Below, one piece after another: positions 21,147-34,190 of a stretch of DNA of 64,000 nucleotides. The stretch's first letter is position 1; every line of letters begins with the position of its first letter. Source of the stretch: Toxorhynchites rutilus septentrionalis. Its lineage: Eukaryota; Arthropoda; Insecta; Diptera; Culicidae. The position numbers were made by a program, and so were the translations under genes. The notes below the pieces were generated by a model. That model saw only the letters and a program-made list of their open reading frames with translations, was not told the origin of the DNA and did not search any database. Location of the stretch: assembly GCF_029784135.1 (NCBI RefSeq), contig NC_073746.1, positions 77,514,704 to 77,578,703 on the forward strand, in the 5' to 3' direction.

Positions 21147-22584
21147 TCAAATAAAATACCATCTTTTTGCTTGTCTCTTTATACACAAATGCCCCGAAAG
21201 TACATAAGGAAGTCGTCGAATAATCGTGCTTATAGATTCCGATAATTTGGTAAGTTTTTCACGAATATTTTCAAAACTCTGCACGTGGAATATGAATAGT
21301 CTTTTTAGAAGTTATGTGCAGTTTATGAACAACCCTAAACATTTAGCACCTTAGACAACACTGTTCCAGCTAATTTTACTAGACTAAACTGTTTGAAAAT
21401 AGTATCGCTCCGTCTACCCCGCGGGTAGACGTTCTTCTTACCCCGCCAGCAAAATACAAAGTGTTTTTTTATCATCCCAAAAATTAATGAAAAAACACCA
21501 AAAAAGTTATGCAATCAACAGGTACACATTATATACTCAATGATATGTAGCACAACAAATAGGGGAAATCCTGAAGGACGTTTAACTGCAAAATTGGTCT
21601 TCTTAGGGGGGCGGTCTTACTCCGTCTTCCCCTATATAAAATTGATCATATCTGGGAGGGTGAGTTTTGTTGATGTTTTTGTTTATCCCCGCTTGGGAAT
21701 TAGAGCCCAGTGGTTCAAGAATGGTGAAAGGTTAAGAATATTAATGGCTTATATGTACTTGATTGAGATTGGTTTCCAATGGACAAAAATTTCATGCAAA
21801 TATTGGGTTGCCCGAAATTTACATTTTTTATTGGTATAGATATAAGAAGATATAGGAGTGTGTTTCATCACATTTACATTACAAATGAAATGCAATTGTT
21901 TTGTACATAGAATTATCGCATTAAGATGGGATATAAATCATTTACCGTTTTGTCTCATATTCCGAACACTTAAGCTTTGATGACTGTGTGGCTCCTAAAA
22001 CCGAGGAATCACCCACCGTACTCTGTGACACTATGCCGCTACGAACCCGGAGATAGTAACGCATCAAGTATGTGCCTACATGGTGGGATGCTTCAATAAG
22101 CATAACGGGTGTTATCGACAAGGTTATCGATATAATCGAGAAGCGCCACACATCCTCCTCCTTCCAAAAAAAAAAAAAAAAATAGACGAAAGACGTCATA
22201 CGTGAAACACGGTTAAAATAATTATTCGTTTGACGATCATTCACCGATTTCACATAAGATATTCCCAGGCATTTTGACAATATGCACTATTTTTCCATTT
22301 GATTGCAAAAGTACTTAAGTGTGTGTTCCTGAGCATCCGCATCCAGCCCACTTGATCAGTAAACTGAAGATGCCCGTGTTGCCAGAACTGGGCTTGCCAC
22401 ACATCTTTTCTCTTCTCCGAAAAAAAAAATTGATATTAAAAAAAAGACGAAAAGAACAAATGCATGTGGATTTTGTTTTTGTGTTATTGCCTTCACAGAA
22501 AACATTTGAACTACCTTTGGGGTGTATGAGCTAATTGATGACATTCAACTAACAAAATTACAAGTCAGGTTCTGTTCTCCACAG
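21147..22584. other. No gene recognised
   Basis: The stretch holds AT-rich sequence, short open frames and a poly-A tract near 22165. A motif CATATTCCGAACACT at 21957 resembles the ends of the MITE-like element at 24548. Nothing is supported as a gene. Confidence 0.45.
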
Positions 22585-22935
22585 GCCTTCCCGAGCCCGT
22601 ACTTGTTCTGCGCACCGCACTCTTTTCATTATACTTTTGTCATAAGGTCGTCCCGATCCGCAAACAATTTTACCTCTATTTTTACCCAGCACGGTCGTCC
22701 CGATCCACACTCTTATCATAATTTTTTTTGTCATACGGTCGTCCCGATCCGCTGATTATTTTACTTTTATTTTTACACAGCACGGTCGTCCGATCCGCAC
22801 TCTTATCATTATAATTTTTTCATACGGTCGTCCCGATCCGCAAATATTTTTACTTCTATCTTTACACAGCACGGTCGTCCCGATCCGTACTCTCATCATT
22901 ATATTTTTTCATACGGTCGTCCTGAGCCGCTACAG
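22585..22935 (+). repeat. Minisatellite with alternating 42-47 bp half-units
   Basis: The box GGTCGTCCCGATCCG recurs starting at 22646, 22693, 22737, 22784, 22826, 22873 and 22915. Spacings alternate near 47 and 42-44, so the true period is about 90 bp made of two diverged half-units. One carries an ACTTCTATTTTTACACAGCA-type spacer and the other a CACTCTTATCATTATA-type spacer. A degenerate first unit begins near 22587. It encodes nothing evident. Confidence 0.9.
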
Positions 22936-22993
22936 GGACAATCCTACGCGGGCATCATACTGCAAATTATGAACAACAAATATGTTATATTCT

Positions 22994-23389
22994 AGTTGAC
23001 CCGGCAACTTCGTCCCGTCTAAAATTGTTTTTTTATATAAATACTTTCAAATATTCTCGTTTTCTCACTTAGTGAACGTTCGTGTGTCTAATCGCAGAAC
23101 TCTCAATTGATTAACTACCCTTTTACCCTTTTCAGTTCTCTTTTGCTATAGATTTCCTAGTACTTCTACCAAAATTCATCATTATAATATAAAATTATTT
23201 TCAAACACAATTGACAATCAAGATTCTTCCATCACTTGCAAATAACATGTTCCTCCGTTTAATGGAATACATGTTCGATACAGAGAATACTATAAAATAA
23301 AGACAGCTCAAATCGGATAATTCCTTCCTCGAGTTTTGCGCTTACCAATACATCTGGCCTTTCATTCTCATTTATACATATAGCCCAAT
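22994..23389 (+). repeat. Family A element, short form
   Basis: The copy starts TAGTTGACCCGGCAACTTCG, passes through the ATAACATGTTCCTCCG segment and AAATCGGATAATTCCTTCC, then GCGCTTACCAATACATCTGG, and ends TTTATACATATAG. It lacks the 140-bp monomers of the long form. Non-coding. Confidence 0.8.
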
Positions 23390-24184
23390 TTCTGAATGCT
23401 GTGGATGTTATTGAAAAATCACATGCTTCTCCAATCCTATTGTCCCCCACTACCTGTATTCGATGAAGTTCTTCTACAGCTACAGACGGGAGCATTCTCA
23501 AACTGTACACTTGAACTCTACTAAAAACTAATGAATAATTTCTAGACCAAATTCCTCTGACCCCCAAACGATGACAAACGACTGTCATATGAGGGAACCA
23601 TCACTTAGTACTGTTGAGAAGCATCCAACTCAGTTTCTTCTTCAAGGAAGACATTCGAAGAAAAACAAACCATTTCCAATATGGAACCACAATGCTTCGA
23701 GATTAGGCGAACGAAGCAGAAACAAACCGGAAAACGCAAACTGTCCGAAAAAAAAACATGACAAATTCGATGCAGCACACCGCTCCGAGGGCACTCAAAA
23801 CTCATACCGCTCACAGAGGCCTCCACCGCTGCAGAGAACAGTCAACTTCCCGACCTGATTGCAAACATATGCATTACGGTTGGTTTAGACCAGCGATTCA
23901 TTCATGTGAAGAAACATGATGAGATCCACAGAAATCTCACCATCCGTCCACACCAGCGCGAATCTACACAATGAATACATTCATGAACCCCCTCATGCAA
24001 CCTAAAGCCATGATAAATGTACGACCCGTGTACATATGCGCACATCCATCGCGAACCGCGCATCACTCTGTTACTCGAACAAAACAGCAGTGAAGGGCCA
24101 CTATAGTTCAGTTAATTGATTTCTAAACAGTGAGAAATTCACCGGCGTTATTCTAGTTATATATTCCTCGAATAAGTGTATCAT
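23390..24184. other. No gene recognised
   Basis: Frames of 70-110 codons overlap on both strands (23259-23858) but show no domains, and part of one runs into the family A copy. No RNA gene or repeat is evident. Confidence 0.4.
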
Positions 24185-24380
24185 ATTTTTTCTCACCCGT
24201 TTTAAAAAAAATAATAACTTTTAAACTACTGGACCGATTTATATGATCGATATATCTAATTGAAGTCAGCTACCTAGTCTATTTTGGAAAAATGTTATGC
24301 TCACAAAAAAAAATGGATTTCGCTTTTGTAATTATTGATTGTATTTGTTTCCTATAGTTTACATGGTTTCGAGACCAATA
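24185..24380 (+). repeat. Family C repeat fragment
   Basis: Contains the characteristic phrases ACTACTGGACCGATT, GATCGATATATCTAATTGAAG and TTATTGATTGTATTTGTTTCC found in the arms of the family C foldback element. Ends are lost. Confidence 0.7.
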
Positions 24381-24384
24381 GCGC

Positions 24385-24960
24385 AATATCGGTATCGATA
24401 CCAGTAGATACTGTTACAATGAAGGCTATAACCCAAAGGATTTCAGGATTTTGATTATTCAATTATTTATAACATCAAAGTTCAGTAAAATTACATTTGA
24501 AGATGAAAAGTTCGGAATTTGAATCATGCGTAGAAACGCGTTGGCGTTGGTTCATATTCCGAACACTACTTCAATATTAATTTTAATGAAGATTTCTGCA
24601 TAAAATATCATTTGATTTCACCCATTTATTGTTGTCATCCATTCTCTTGCACTTAACATGAAAACTACAAACAAAATAGTTGAAACAACTACAAAATCTG
24701 AAAAATGTACGATGCTCGTTTTTTACGGAATTTGCTAACGCAAACATTTTATCATTGGTTTTGACTGTCACTTTTTTGCAAATTTCTAAGATTATAAATT
24801 ATAGGCTGTATCGATACCTGTAAATGATGTCAAAATGAAGCCTATACCTCAAAGAATGTTTTTTCATTATTCAATTATTTATAACATAAAAGTTTAGTAA
24901 ATTTACATTTAAAAAAGAAGTGTTCGGAATTTGAGACTGTTCGGAATATAGACCATACCC
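24385..24960. repeat. MITE-like element with duplicated internal segment
   Basis: TTCATATTCCGAACACTACTTC near 24550 and AGAAGTGTTCGGAATTTGA near 24919 are inverted copies, suggesting a 0.4 kb MITE. The stretch before it (24395-24530) is a direct copy of its right part (24800-24938), sharing TTCAATTATTTATAACAT and following bases, so two related elements lie head to tail or one was partly duplicated. Non-coding. Confidence 0.55.
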
Positions 24961-25203
24961 GAATGGAATTCGTCCTGGAACAAACATCGACCACTGTTGG
25001 ATCCAATTGAAACAGAGAAATACAGGTCGACGAAAACACTATTGTTAAAACGATGGAAGTCGTAATTAACCACCACTAATCATTGTCAAACAATGTCTTT
25101 TTTGGCGGAGATAAATTATAGAAAGCCATTCAATGCTGCTGTATTATTTGACATATCGTATCATATGATCATGTATCGCGACATTTATTGATCAACCCAC
25201 GTA
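24961..25203. other. Short unique segment, no gene
   Basis: No open frame of note, repeat or RNA motif is visible. Confidence 0.4.
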
Positions 25204-25365
25204 TTAGCTGACCCGGCGAACTTCGTCCCGCCCAAAATTATTGTTTTATGGGCAGAATACAACAAGTACAACAAAATGAAGACGGCTCAAAACGGATCTT
25301 TCCTTCTTCGGATTTTGCGCTTAGCAACACATTTGGCCTTTCATTTTTATTTATATAGATACTAG
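25204..25365 (+). repeat. Family A element, shortest form
   Basis: Starts TTAGCTGACCCGGCGAACTT and ends CATTTTTATTTATATAGATA in 162 bases, skipping most of the internal sequence. The next element (family B) begins directly at its end. Confidence 0.8.
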
Positions 25366-25558
25366 CTGTACCCTGCCACGCTTTGCTGTGGCACATTGTG
25401 GTTGCATGGTTGAGTTGAATTTTTCATTTTTTTATGTTGTAACAACAATCCTAGATGTGTTTGGTTGTTTTGTATATTGTATCATAGATTGAGCTCAATC
25501 GGTTCCGCACTTTTCGAGTTTTTGACGCGTACGCAAACGAACAGAACATTTATATATA
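25366..25558 (+). repeat. Family B element, joined head to tail with family A
   Basis: The 193-base copy starts CTAGCTGTACCCTGCCACGC and ends ACAGAACATTTATATATATA, the same CTAGCTG start and AT-rich end as family A, but the body is unrelated. It contains the phrase GCTCAATCGGTTCCGCACTT. It is followed immediately by another family A copy. Non-coding; class unknown. Confidence 0.7.
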
Positions 25559-26240
25559 TACTAGCTGACCCGGCAAGCTTCGTCCCGCCCAACATTTGTT
25601 TTTTGTTACCCATACCTTCAAACATTCACGTTTTCTTACTATGAGCAAGTTCATGGGTCCAATCGCAGAAATGTTCATTGATAGATCTTCTAATCGATGC
25701 CGTTGAATTTACCTTTTACTATTATTACCAAAATTCCTAGTATTTCTAACAAAATTCATCATTATAATATCAGATTATTTTCAGACACAATTCTCGTTCA
25801 AGATTTTTCAATCACTTGCAAATAACATGTTTCTCCGTTACATGGAATAAATGTTTTATACAGAAAATATGATAGAATGAAGACAGCCCTAAATCGGACA
25901 ATTTCTTCCTCGAGTTCTGCTCTTATCACACACATTTGGCGATACTTTTTTATTGGTATAGATATAAGAAGATATAGGAGTGTGTTTTATCACATTAAAA
26001 TCCATTTCCAGTTTCGAACAAAGATCAATTTCGCTAGCGCAAACATAAAATGGACTAACAGCACTTATCACTACTTAATTTTCTGTATTTTACATTTACC
26101 TTCAGAGTTTTCCGAAAATTTTCAATTGTCATTGTGTTTGGTTGGAATATTTTTGGTTGAAATATGTGTAATATTTTTATGGTACCCTCTCTCCATACCA
26201 GAGGAGGGAGGGGTGTCATACAATCATAGAAACCAATGTT
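25559..26240 (+). repeat. Family A element, truncated long form
   Basis: Starts ACTAGCTGACCCGGCAAGCT and parallels the long copy at 19002 through the AAGATATAGGAGTGTG segment and into the first G/C-rich stretch, then stops near GTGTCATACAATCATAGAAAC. The monomer array and tail are missing. Open frames across it correspond to frames in the other copies but contain no domain. Confidence 0.8.
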
Positions 26241-27419
26241 GGTGATTGACGAGAGAATCGACGAAAGCATCCAACTTTTTTCAGCATGTGAAAACAACTT
26301 CTTCAATCAATGTGTTCGTCTCGCATCATACGATACCACTCAGTGAGTGAGCCAATCCAAACATGTGGTAGACAAGTTCATTCTGTTTCGTAAGTAGAAA
26401 GAACAGCAGCTCTGTCGACCAATGATTCACTCTCCGTCGATCGGATTTGTGTGCGGATGAGACAGAGAAGGATCGCCAATCGATAATTTTCCCGTGATTG
26501 TACTCATTTGAACAATTATCATACCGACAGTAAGCGTTTTAGGGGCCAATGCAGCAAATGTCTGTATATTGTGATGCATACCGTACAAATATTTATAAGC
26601 AGGGCGGCGATTTTTATTCGATCAGTTGTTTTTGAATGTCCCCTACTTATTCTTTAAATTTATCAGGTGTAATACATATTTTAGATTAATGTGGACTAAT
26701 TGTATATGCGATAAAAGATGTTATGTTTTATAAATGCTTGTGGTACAGTAGTTTGTTTTCGAAGAATAGCAGCATAAAGGACATTGGAAAACCGCCAGCA
26801 AGTAACTTTTAACGACCAAAATAAACAGGACCACCGGTAACGTAAAGAAGAAAACATCGAATAAAAAAGTCTGGTGCATGAGAATATACACACAGATATG
26901 ATATGAAATTGATACCATGAATTTTTATGTTATCCGGATGGTCAATATTTACCAGTTTTCGCATGGAGTATAGCGTTTCACCAATCGATGGAAAATAAAT
27001 ACGATACAGTAATCTTCCGAATATACATATTTCAGTTTTTGGGGAATGTTTCTTCAGGAAAGAAATGAAGTTCTAATGTAAATCCGAAAGAACTTTTCAC
27101 ACCATCAAATAACGTTACGTTCCAGATTGTATCCATTACTTCTCCCAACAAAACGTTTTTAACCTGTTTTTAACCCTAATATACTCGCGTAAATGGTCTC
27201 CCAGACCGACAATCAATAATTTTGTTTTAAAGAGGATGAATTAAATCACTTTAAAAACTGAGTTAAGGCGAAGAACACATATTAATAGATTATCACGTAT
27301 GCTGCAAGAAATATTGAACAGCTTTTCTTTCTGTTAAGAACTTAATAACAGAAAAGGTTACAATTATGATTTTTTGGGGTTATATTGAAATAATTTTAAT
27401 ATAAGTTAAGAAAGAGTAA
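26241..27419. other. No gene recognised
   Basis: Short frames overlap at 26696-26918 on the minus strand; hydrophobic stretches there arise from AT-rich codons and no signal for a real gene is seen. Confidence 0.45.
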
Positions 27420-28612
27420 GTACAGGTCGGACTCGATCATCCGGAGTATTTTGGTTTTGATTTTTTTTTATCGAAAGTTTTGAACAATTTGTTAATATAC
27501 TTTATAAATATGGTTATTTGAACAAATTTGTACGAAGCTAGATAGAGGAGAGAGCTGGAAAAGGGGTTATTAGCTGGAATTATTATCTATACAACTAGTT
27601 TCGATTATCTGCAGTAAATTTATATACGTTGGCAATTCCAAATTTAAATGAATACATCGATTTAATATTTAAACATACCTAATATGATAATTTGATGAAA
27701 CATGGATGTAGTTAGGATGAGCAATGTCTGTTTAGTGTGTTTTAATTCGGTTATCTACAGTGCATCATATGAGCTTTCGAATAATCATGGATGTAGTAAG
27801 GAAAAGGAAAAGTTGGGGTAGGAGTGTTGAGATTGTTGCAAAGAATACAAAATACAATATACAAATACAATACAAAATTACAAAATTCAAAATACAAAAT
27901 TCTCAAAAGATGTCTATTTCGCATCTTCATATGTTACGATATTATCGCAGAATAGATTTAATTTAATTTAATTTTTTTCTTGCAAATTATTATTTATTTT
28001 GGTTTAAAAATAAATTCACGAGTAACGATGTGCATTAGAGTGCCAATGAGAATGGTCATCATTACGTCAAATTTACGAATGGGACTTCCTGAAAAAAAGA
28101 TTACCTCGAAAAAATACACTATACAATATGTTAGCTCGTTCAGACTTTACTTAATGTTGTCGTAAAGACGCCAAAGTTTTAGTCATCCGAAAACCACAGA
28201 ATCACCGTTCATGCGTTCATGCGTTCTTTTACAGCCGACAACGGGATCAATGGAATCATTCGGTACCTCGTCCCAAGCCTCGGCCACCCAAAACATAGCA
28301 TCCCTAATGTTGATTCGCTTAACCATCTCATCGAACTCTCCTTGGCTCCTGGAGGCCAAGCTTTTGCTTGTATTTGGACTTGATCATTTGAATAATATTT
28401 TGGTTCATGAGCTGTAACAAGGCAATGTTTTTTTTCGAATTTCAAAACATTATTCCTCCCCCATGGGGCGCTAGTCAATTTGTGGCTAAGATACTACATT
28501 GTACAAACAAGTCAGTGCAAATCATAGTTATTTTACGTCTACCGAGAGATTTCCTTTTAATTTTCTTATAATTCGACTATCCGGAAAATTCGATCATCCT
28601 GAGTGAAAATAA
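27420..28612 (-). mobile_element. Tigger/pogo-like DNA transposon remnant
   Basis: The left end, TACAGGTCGGACTCGATCAT, matches the terminal repeats of the element at 53218-54041. The right end near 28570-28605 (TTCGACTATCCGGAAAATTC) is a degenerate counterpart. A C-terminal transposase fragment lies on the minus strand at 28183-28352. The rest is decayed AT-rich sequence. A TA-flanked Tc1/mariner-Tigger type element is the best explanation. Confidence 0.65.
28183..28352 (-). pseudogene. Tigger-like transposase, C-terminal fragment
   Basis: The minus-strand frame reads GEFDEMVKRINIRDAMFWVA, then EAWDEVPNDSIDPVVGCKR and ends at a stop at 28183. The pattern of an Ile-rich helix followed by A-W-D-x-V and a Cys-x-Lys is the end of pogo/Tigger (DDE_1) transposases, where the DAW-x-V-x-x-x-T-I segment follows the catalytic core. 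Upstream coding (KYKQKLGLQEPR) is in another frame, showing a frameshift near 28350. The catalytic triad is not recognisable. Family match is from memory of motif order. Confidence 0.6.
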
Positions 28613-29534
28613 AATCAACATTCCGTTTCATCTCTAGTCGAGAGTGAGCAGTCTGAGAAACTGATCACCCATTGCAGACCATTGGACAAAACGATTTCTT
28701 CAAAGATTTGGTGTTTTTGCGAAAGCCATCAAAGTCAACGGATACAACCAGGTTACAAAACTAGAGGGACGAGATCTAGCTTCATGAGGATGCATCGTAT
28801 GCCTTTTCGAAATTTACAACAAATCAGTCTAGTCAGCAAGTAATCAACTACCCATCCCCTCTTGGATGATGCCTACACACGCTATTAATGATTTTTTCAC
28901 ACGCTACCAATGATAAATCATTGATTTTTGATACAAGTTATCTCAAAAGCTTATTTCAATAAGTGCGATCGTTTGCCCCATTGGCTGCGAACTTGTGCCT
29001 CCACTATTGGACAAAAATCCGCTTTTGACAATTTGTATTATAATAAATATTGGACAAGCAAAACTCGAAGCATTTATAGATTGCGTTTCGAAGGTTATAT
29101 ATAGTTACTATTTAGTAAGCAAACTGAACCCTATTGGCTTTCCTTTTAAAAGTTATTAGACCACAACTGTTAGGTGCGCACCTGCGAGCATTAGCACATC
29201 GAAAAGTTATATTTTCATCGCATCGCATTTTTGCCTTGCGATTCATTTCTTTTCTGAGAGCGACACCACTCTATCACAAAGCGATTCGAATCAAAGCTCC
29301 GAGGCTAAGCACCCAATCGGATCAGGAAACGAAAGTAAAGCGACGGCAGAAACTAACGAACGAATCATAAAATGATACAAGCAAGCATCGATGAACACGC
29401 GCACGAATACCAAACGATGACTCTCACGCTGTGTTCATTCAGTGTTTTCGTTGACGCGTCAGTTTTCTGTTTCATGAGTGATTTAAAACATATTATTGTG
29501 TGCGTTGAATGAATCAAATAAGAGAATTGAACGA
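28613..29534. other. No gene recognised
   Basis: A 78-codon frame at 29134-29370 has no domain or context. No repeat family or RNA motif seen. Confidence 0.4.
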
Positions 29535-29959
<425 letters not shown>

Positions 29960-30049
29960 TAGATGAGGGAAATCGATAAATTTTATATCACTTCGAAACA
30001 CAATTTCAGTTGATTAATTTGTCAAACACGTGGAAAAAAGATGTTTCCA

Positions 30050-30392
30050 TCACATAGATAGATACAGATAGAAGATAGAAGATATAAGAGTGCTTTATTG
30101 CACCTGAAAATCCATTTCCACTTTCAAACACAGATCAATTTCAATAACGCAAAATCGAATGAACCGACTATGCTTATCATTATGTAATTTTAAAACATAT
30201 GGGGAATCGATTTTCCGAATTTTCCGACCTTCCTTCAGAGTTTTCCGAAAATTTTCCGATTTTACTCTCCATAACATTAATCTACGGGCAGAGACGAATA
30301 AATCATAATAAAGATGGCTCAAATCGGACGATTCCTTCTTCGGGTTTCGCGCTTAGCAACACAGTTGGCCTTACATTTTTATTTATATAGAT
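30050..30392 (+). repeat. Family A element, internal to 3' part
   Basis: Contains AAGATATAAGAGTGC, TCCATTTCCACTTTCAAACA and ends GCGCTTAGCAACACAGTTGG followed by CATTTTTATTTATATAGAT, the short-form terminus. The 5' CTAGCTGACCC end is lost. Confidence 0.78.
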
Positions 30393-33215
30393 GACTGAGC
30401 CATATTCACGCACCCAAAAATTGAATAGCAAATAGTTTTAATTTTAGAGTTCATTCTGCAATCGATAAGTTTGACAAATAAACAATTTGGAACAATAGCA
30501 TCATCCTCGTTAAAACAATTCCTACATTAAATAGTGAGATTGTGGCAGTTATTCGTAAGAGCATTATGAAACCTCGTTTTGATCAGGTAAAAAGGATCCA
30601 TTTTGCGGAACGGTGCCAATTAAATTAATTTGACAGAAAATTTTTGACATTGCCGGAACAAAAGTTCCGCTGCTTGAGCTACCAAAACATCAAATAAATA
30701 AAAACTATACCCGCCGGAGCCGCGTCCGTGTGCATGGCAGCATTTCGCCGCCGTTACACTGTCCGGGTTCGAGCAGTTTGCGAGCACAAGCGTTCCCAGG
30801 GCGGCAGACTGGACGACCGTGGCCAAAGGGACACGACGTACAGAGGATGACCAATAACAACGGATGACTGTTATTGTGTGCCGATGACTGGTGCGATAAA
30901 AGGTCATGTTCATCTGTCAATTAAATAGATGACTTGGCAAAAGTTATCATTGTGCCTGGGGGACCGAACCCGGGTGTGCTGCGCTGAGTGTAGATCCGTT
31001 TTTCAACTGGCCACGACTATCCGGCGGGGTTGATGTCCAAAGTTTTAAAGACAAATGTATTATTGGACTATAAATCGATTAACTTGTTAGGCTCTTTCGC
31101 ACACACGCACACCTCTCTAACGAGTGTGCCAATCAATTGACGATAATTCGAGATTTCGTACGATATGATTACAGTATTGTGTTGATTACTAACGATGTCA
31201 ATCATCGTTCGCCGTTCAACTAGCAATTTCCCACACTATCATCTCAGGCTGGTTTCGAAACTTGCCGCTTCCCGTAGAAGACACGAGACATGGAAGTTAG
31301 GCCCCTCTGTCCTCTTTTCCTCAATAGACCTCGACCTATTCCAATCGGAAACCAATCGAGCCCGATCTCGCAACGGCACAAACGAGATAGGAAATGAAAA
31401 CAAAACTTCATAAATTCTCTCAATTTCCCTCGCTGTCTCTTATCTTAATTATGATCATTTGGATAATTAAATTTCTTTGATGTCAGGGTTTGTTTGTAAA
31501 TCCGAGCGAAGGAGAGTGCTCGTTCGCTTCGGAGCTCCGCTACTTCCATGGCCATAACTTCACCTTCTTGCTGTGGGACCGCTTTTGAACGCCGCCGCTT
31601 ATCTGGGGCCGTTGTTCCTCACGTTGCTTCTCACGACGACGACGACGAAGACGGTGCAAAACCACACTTTCGCACGACCTCTGTACGAAGCAGCGATGAA
31701 TCTGCCCATTATGCCCAACTCATAGTCGATTTCACATCTAATAGAAATGGTTATTGTTATCATTTTCCTCGGCACGGCACAGGGAAAAAGGATCGTAGGA
31801 TGTTCGAGCTATTCTTTTTTTTTCGCTTAGTTTGTTTTTCAAAGCTTGAGTTCTGACACCGAAAAAAAGCAATAAAAGTTTAAACCCATGCAACGGGTTA
31901 TGCTGTGGCGTACAAAAAAAATCCAATTAATGCAACTAACTGCATGTCGAAAAAAAATCTAAAATGGTTAACTTGTACGTGCCGAGAGAACGCGGGGGTG
32001 AGAGAAGCCGGACTGCGGCAGACGGGTGTATATTGGATTGCATTCTTGTTTAGTTACAACAACTACAGCGACTATAATTGTAACGGCCAACTCAACTCGT
32101 AGCTAGGCGGATGCATATTGCACTCAGCCTTTCCACCTCGATCGGCTTACATTCGGCGGAAGGAGGCAGCAATGCGAAAATTTGCCGACAAATAGAAAAT
32201 GGAAAGTTTTTAATTAAATAGTTTTGCGTACATAGTTAGTAATTAGCTGTAAAATTTTTCCCATTTATTCGTCGTTGTAATGGTCCGCTTTATTGTAGCG
32301 GAATAGCGAAGAATATTATCATTCCTCAATTATTGTTTTGAAAATCCGGCTCGATTTGATTTTGATAACAAATGCCTAGCATCCTCTGTCGTCGTGAGAG
32401 GTCTCTCTCTGACAATTCCTTTTTATGACCGCCCCTTTCCCTTCCTGTGAATGATTTCCATTCAATCATATTTATTGGCCGCGACGTCGGGGCTGATCCA
32501 CTATAACTCCCACTATCAGCCGTTCGTAGTTTGAGAGTAAAAGTTCGTCCCACTGCACTGTTGGAACGATGCGAGAATGCGAGAGCAAATGGAGGAAGGC
32601 ACTGGTTTTTTTTCCTTTATCTTCCGCTTACACTTCATAAATTATAGCGATAATCATAAAACCATATTTTACGGCGATAATTCGTGAAGTGAGCGCTCTT
32701 TCGAGGAGCGCTGGAAGTGTCTGGACTGTGGATTCGCTAGGCGTTGAAGCTTCACGAGAGCGACGCGGGTATGGTTCGCCTTTGGGAGGCGATCATTTGA
32801 TTTTTTTAAGGAACACTAGTTTCGGGATACAACGTACATGTAAAATGAGGCGACCATTGGATAAGAATTTAAACACTGCAAACAATCTTCGTTGCATTAA
32901 CCCCTCCGCGTACGATTGATTTTTCAAAAGACCGGACCAGATGCAAACACTTCGATGGGTTACGCATCGAATAATTCCACTAATCTGCTGAGCGTCTTAG
33001 CGTCTGTGCAAGCGCACCACGAGAGAGACTCGATGTTGTACGTGAAAGGGTTAATCTACTTTTTTTGAAGACTTTTGTAACAATAACAAAACGACGAAGT
33101 ATGACTTTTCGTCCATCATTCATTATCTGTTCACAAAATTATTTTTAAGCTATTAATTGTGAGGACGATTTACAACTACGAACCTGGTGTATGTATATGA
33201 AATGTATGTATATAT
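30393..33215. other. Unique, more GC-balanced block; no gene recognised
   Basis: This stretch is free of the repeat families seen elsewhere. Several 60-100 codon frames exist (for example 31195-31413 and 31548-31856 plus), none with a domain, convincing splice sites or coherent context. An Asp run from a GAC repeat lies near 31638. It may be intron or intergenic DNA of a gene outside the window, or hold small exons I cannot recognise. Confidence 0.4.
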
Positions 33216-33715
33216 CAGCCATCCCATGCCAAACCCATATAGTGGTTCTCTGATTACCATGAAAAGTGGTAGTTTGGTTCTTTATTGCAAAATATTAGAC
33301 TCGTATTTTTTTATTTTTTCGTTGGGAGACCATTTCCATTTGAGGGTGGTCCGAAACATCATTTTTCTCAACTTTTTCCCAAAAATGACTTTTTGCAAAA
33401 ATTCATAACATTTAAAAAAAAATTGCATCTCTGGTATCGAAATATGTTAAGTAAAAAATCCTCAGCTTTCCAGAAAAAATATTAAAAAATATAGCGCCCT
33501 CTATCTTTAATCGTGAAAACTATGAAAAACTTACTCAATCAATAATTACAAAAGCAAAAATTATTTTTTTCCAAAAGTAATATTTTCTCAAAGAAAACTA
33601 TTTCATAAGCTTCAGTTTGATGTATCGAACATCTGAACCGGTCCTGTAGTTTAGAAGTTATGAATTTTTGTAATGGAAAAAAGGTGAAAAAAATATTTTT
33701 GGAACCATTCAATAA
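33216..33715 (+). repeat. Family C element, right end missing
   Basis: Begins CAGCCATCCCATGCCAAACC at the family terminus and follows the left arm (GTGGTTCTCTGATTACC, TAGACTCGTATTTTT) and then the inner segments, ending near GGAACCATTC. The expected second terminus is missing and old LINE reverse transcriptase sequence starts at once. Non-coding. Confidence 0.75.
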
Positions 33716-33716
33716 A

Positions 33717-34044
33717 TACAAGTCAATAAATACAGCCAATACTATTTTCTTCGTTTCTATAGCCTGTTTCCATTTCAGGAGTAATAAATTGAGAGCCGTT
33801 TCACAATAGTGGTTTTTCATGAACCCTGACTGTTCCTCCACCAGAATTCCATTTTTCGTTATATGTTCCAACAGTTGGTCTTTGATAACGAGGATCTTTT
33901 CGTATAATGGCAACATATTAACTGGTCTCCGGTCTTCTGGCTTGGACGATTTCGGATTGTTTGGAATCGGTATGACAACAGATTTCTTCCAACTGTGAGG
34001 GCAATCGCCACGAATTTATTATATATAGCAGATTTTCTTTGATT
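33717..34044 (-). pseudogene. Old LINE reverse transcriptase, N-terminal part
   Basis: After the insertion point the reading is LIKENLLYIIN, then with a frame change GDCPHSWKKSVVIPIPNNPK, SSKPEDRRPVNMLPLYEKIL, EQSGFMKNHYCETALN and AVFIDL, the last being the first catalytic-Asp motif of reverse transcriptases. It ends there, before the region that would contain the YADD box. Truncation at 33717 and the frame change make it non-functional. Confidence 0.88.
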
Positions 34045-34190
34045 AGATTTTATTTTATTTTATTTATATATACATTCATCGGACTTAACATGGTCTACAT
34101 GAAAGAAAAACTACAAATATACATGTGGGCAACAAACACTACGTTGAAACATAAACAATTAAGAGATTCATCATTTTTAAGCCGCCTAAA

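Noticed and set aside
22585..22935. CRISPR-like array of GGTCGTCCCGATCCG boxes
   Set aside because: The spacers are themselves repeated alternately, so it is a higher-order tandem repeat.
29134..29370. 78-codon plus frame
   Set aside because: No domain, no splice sites and no family match.
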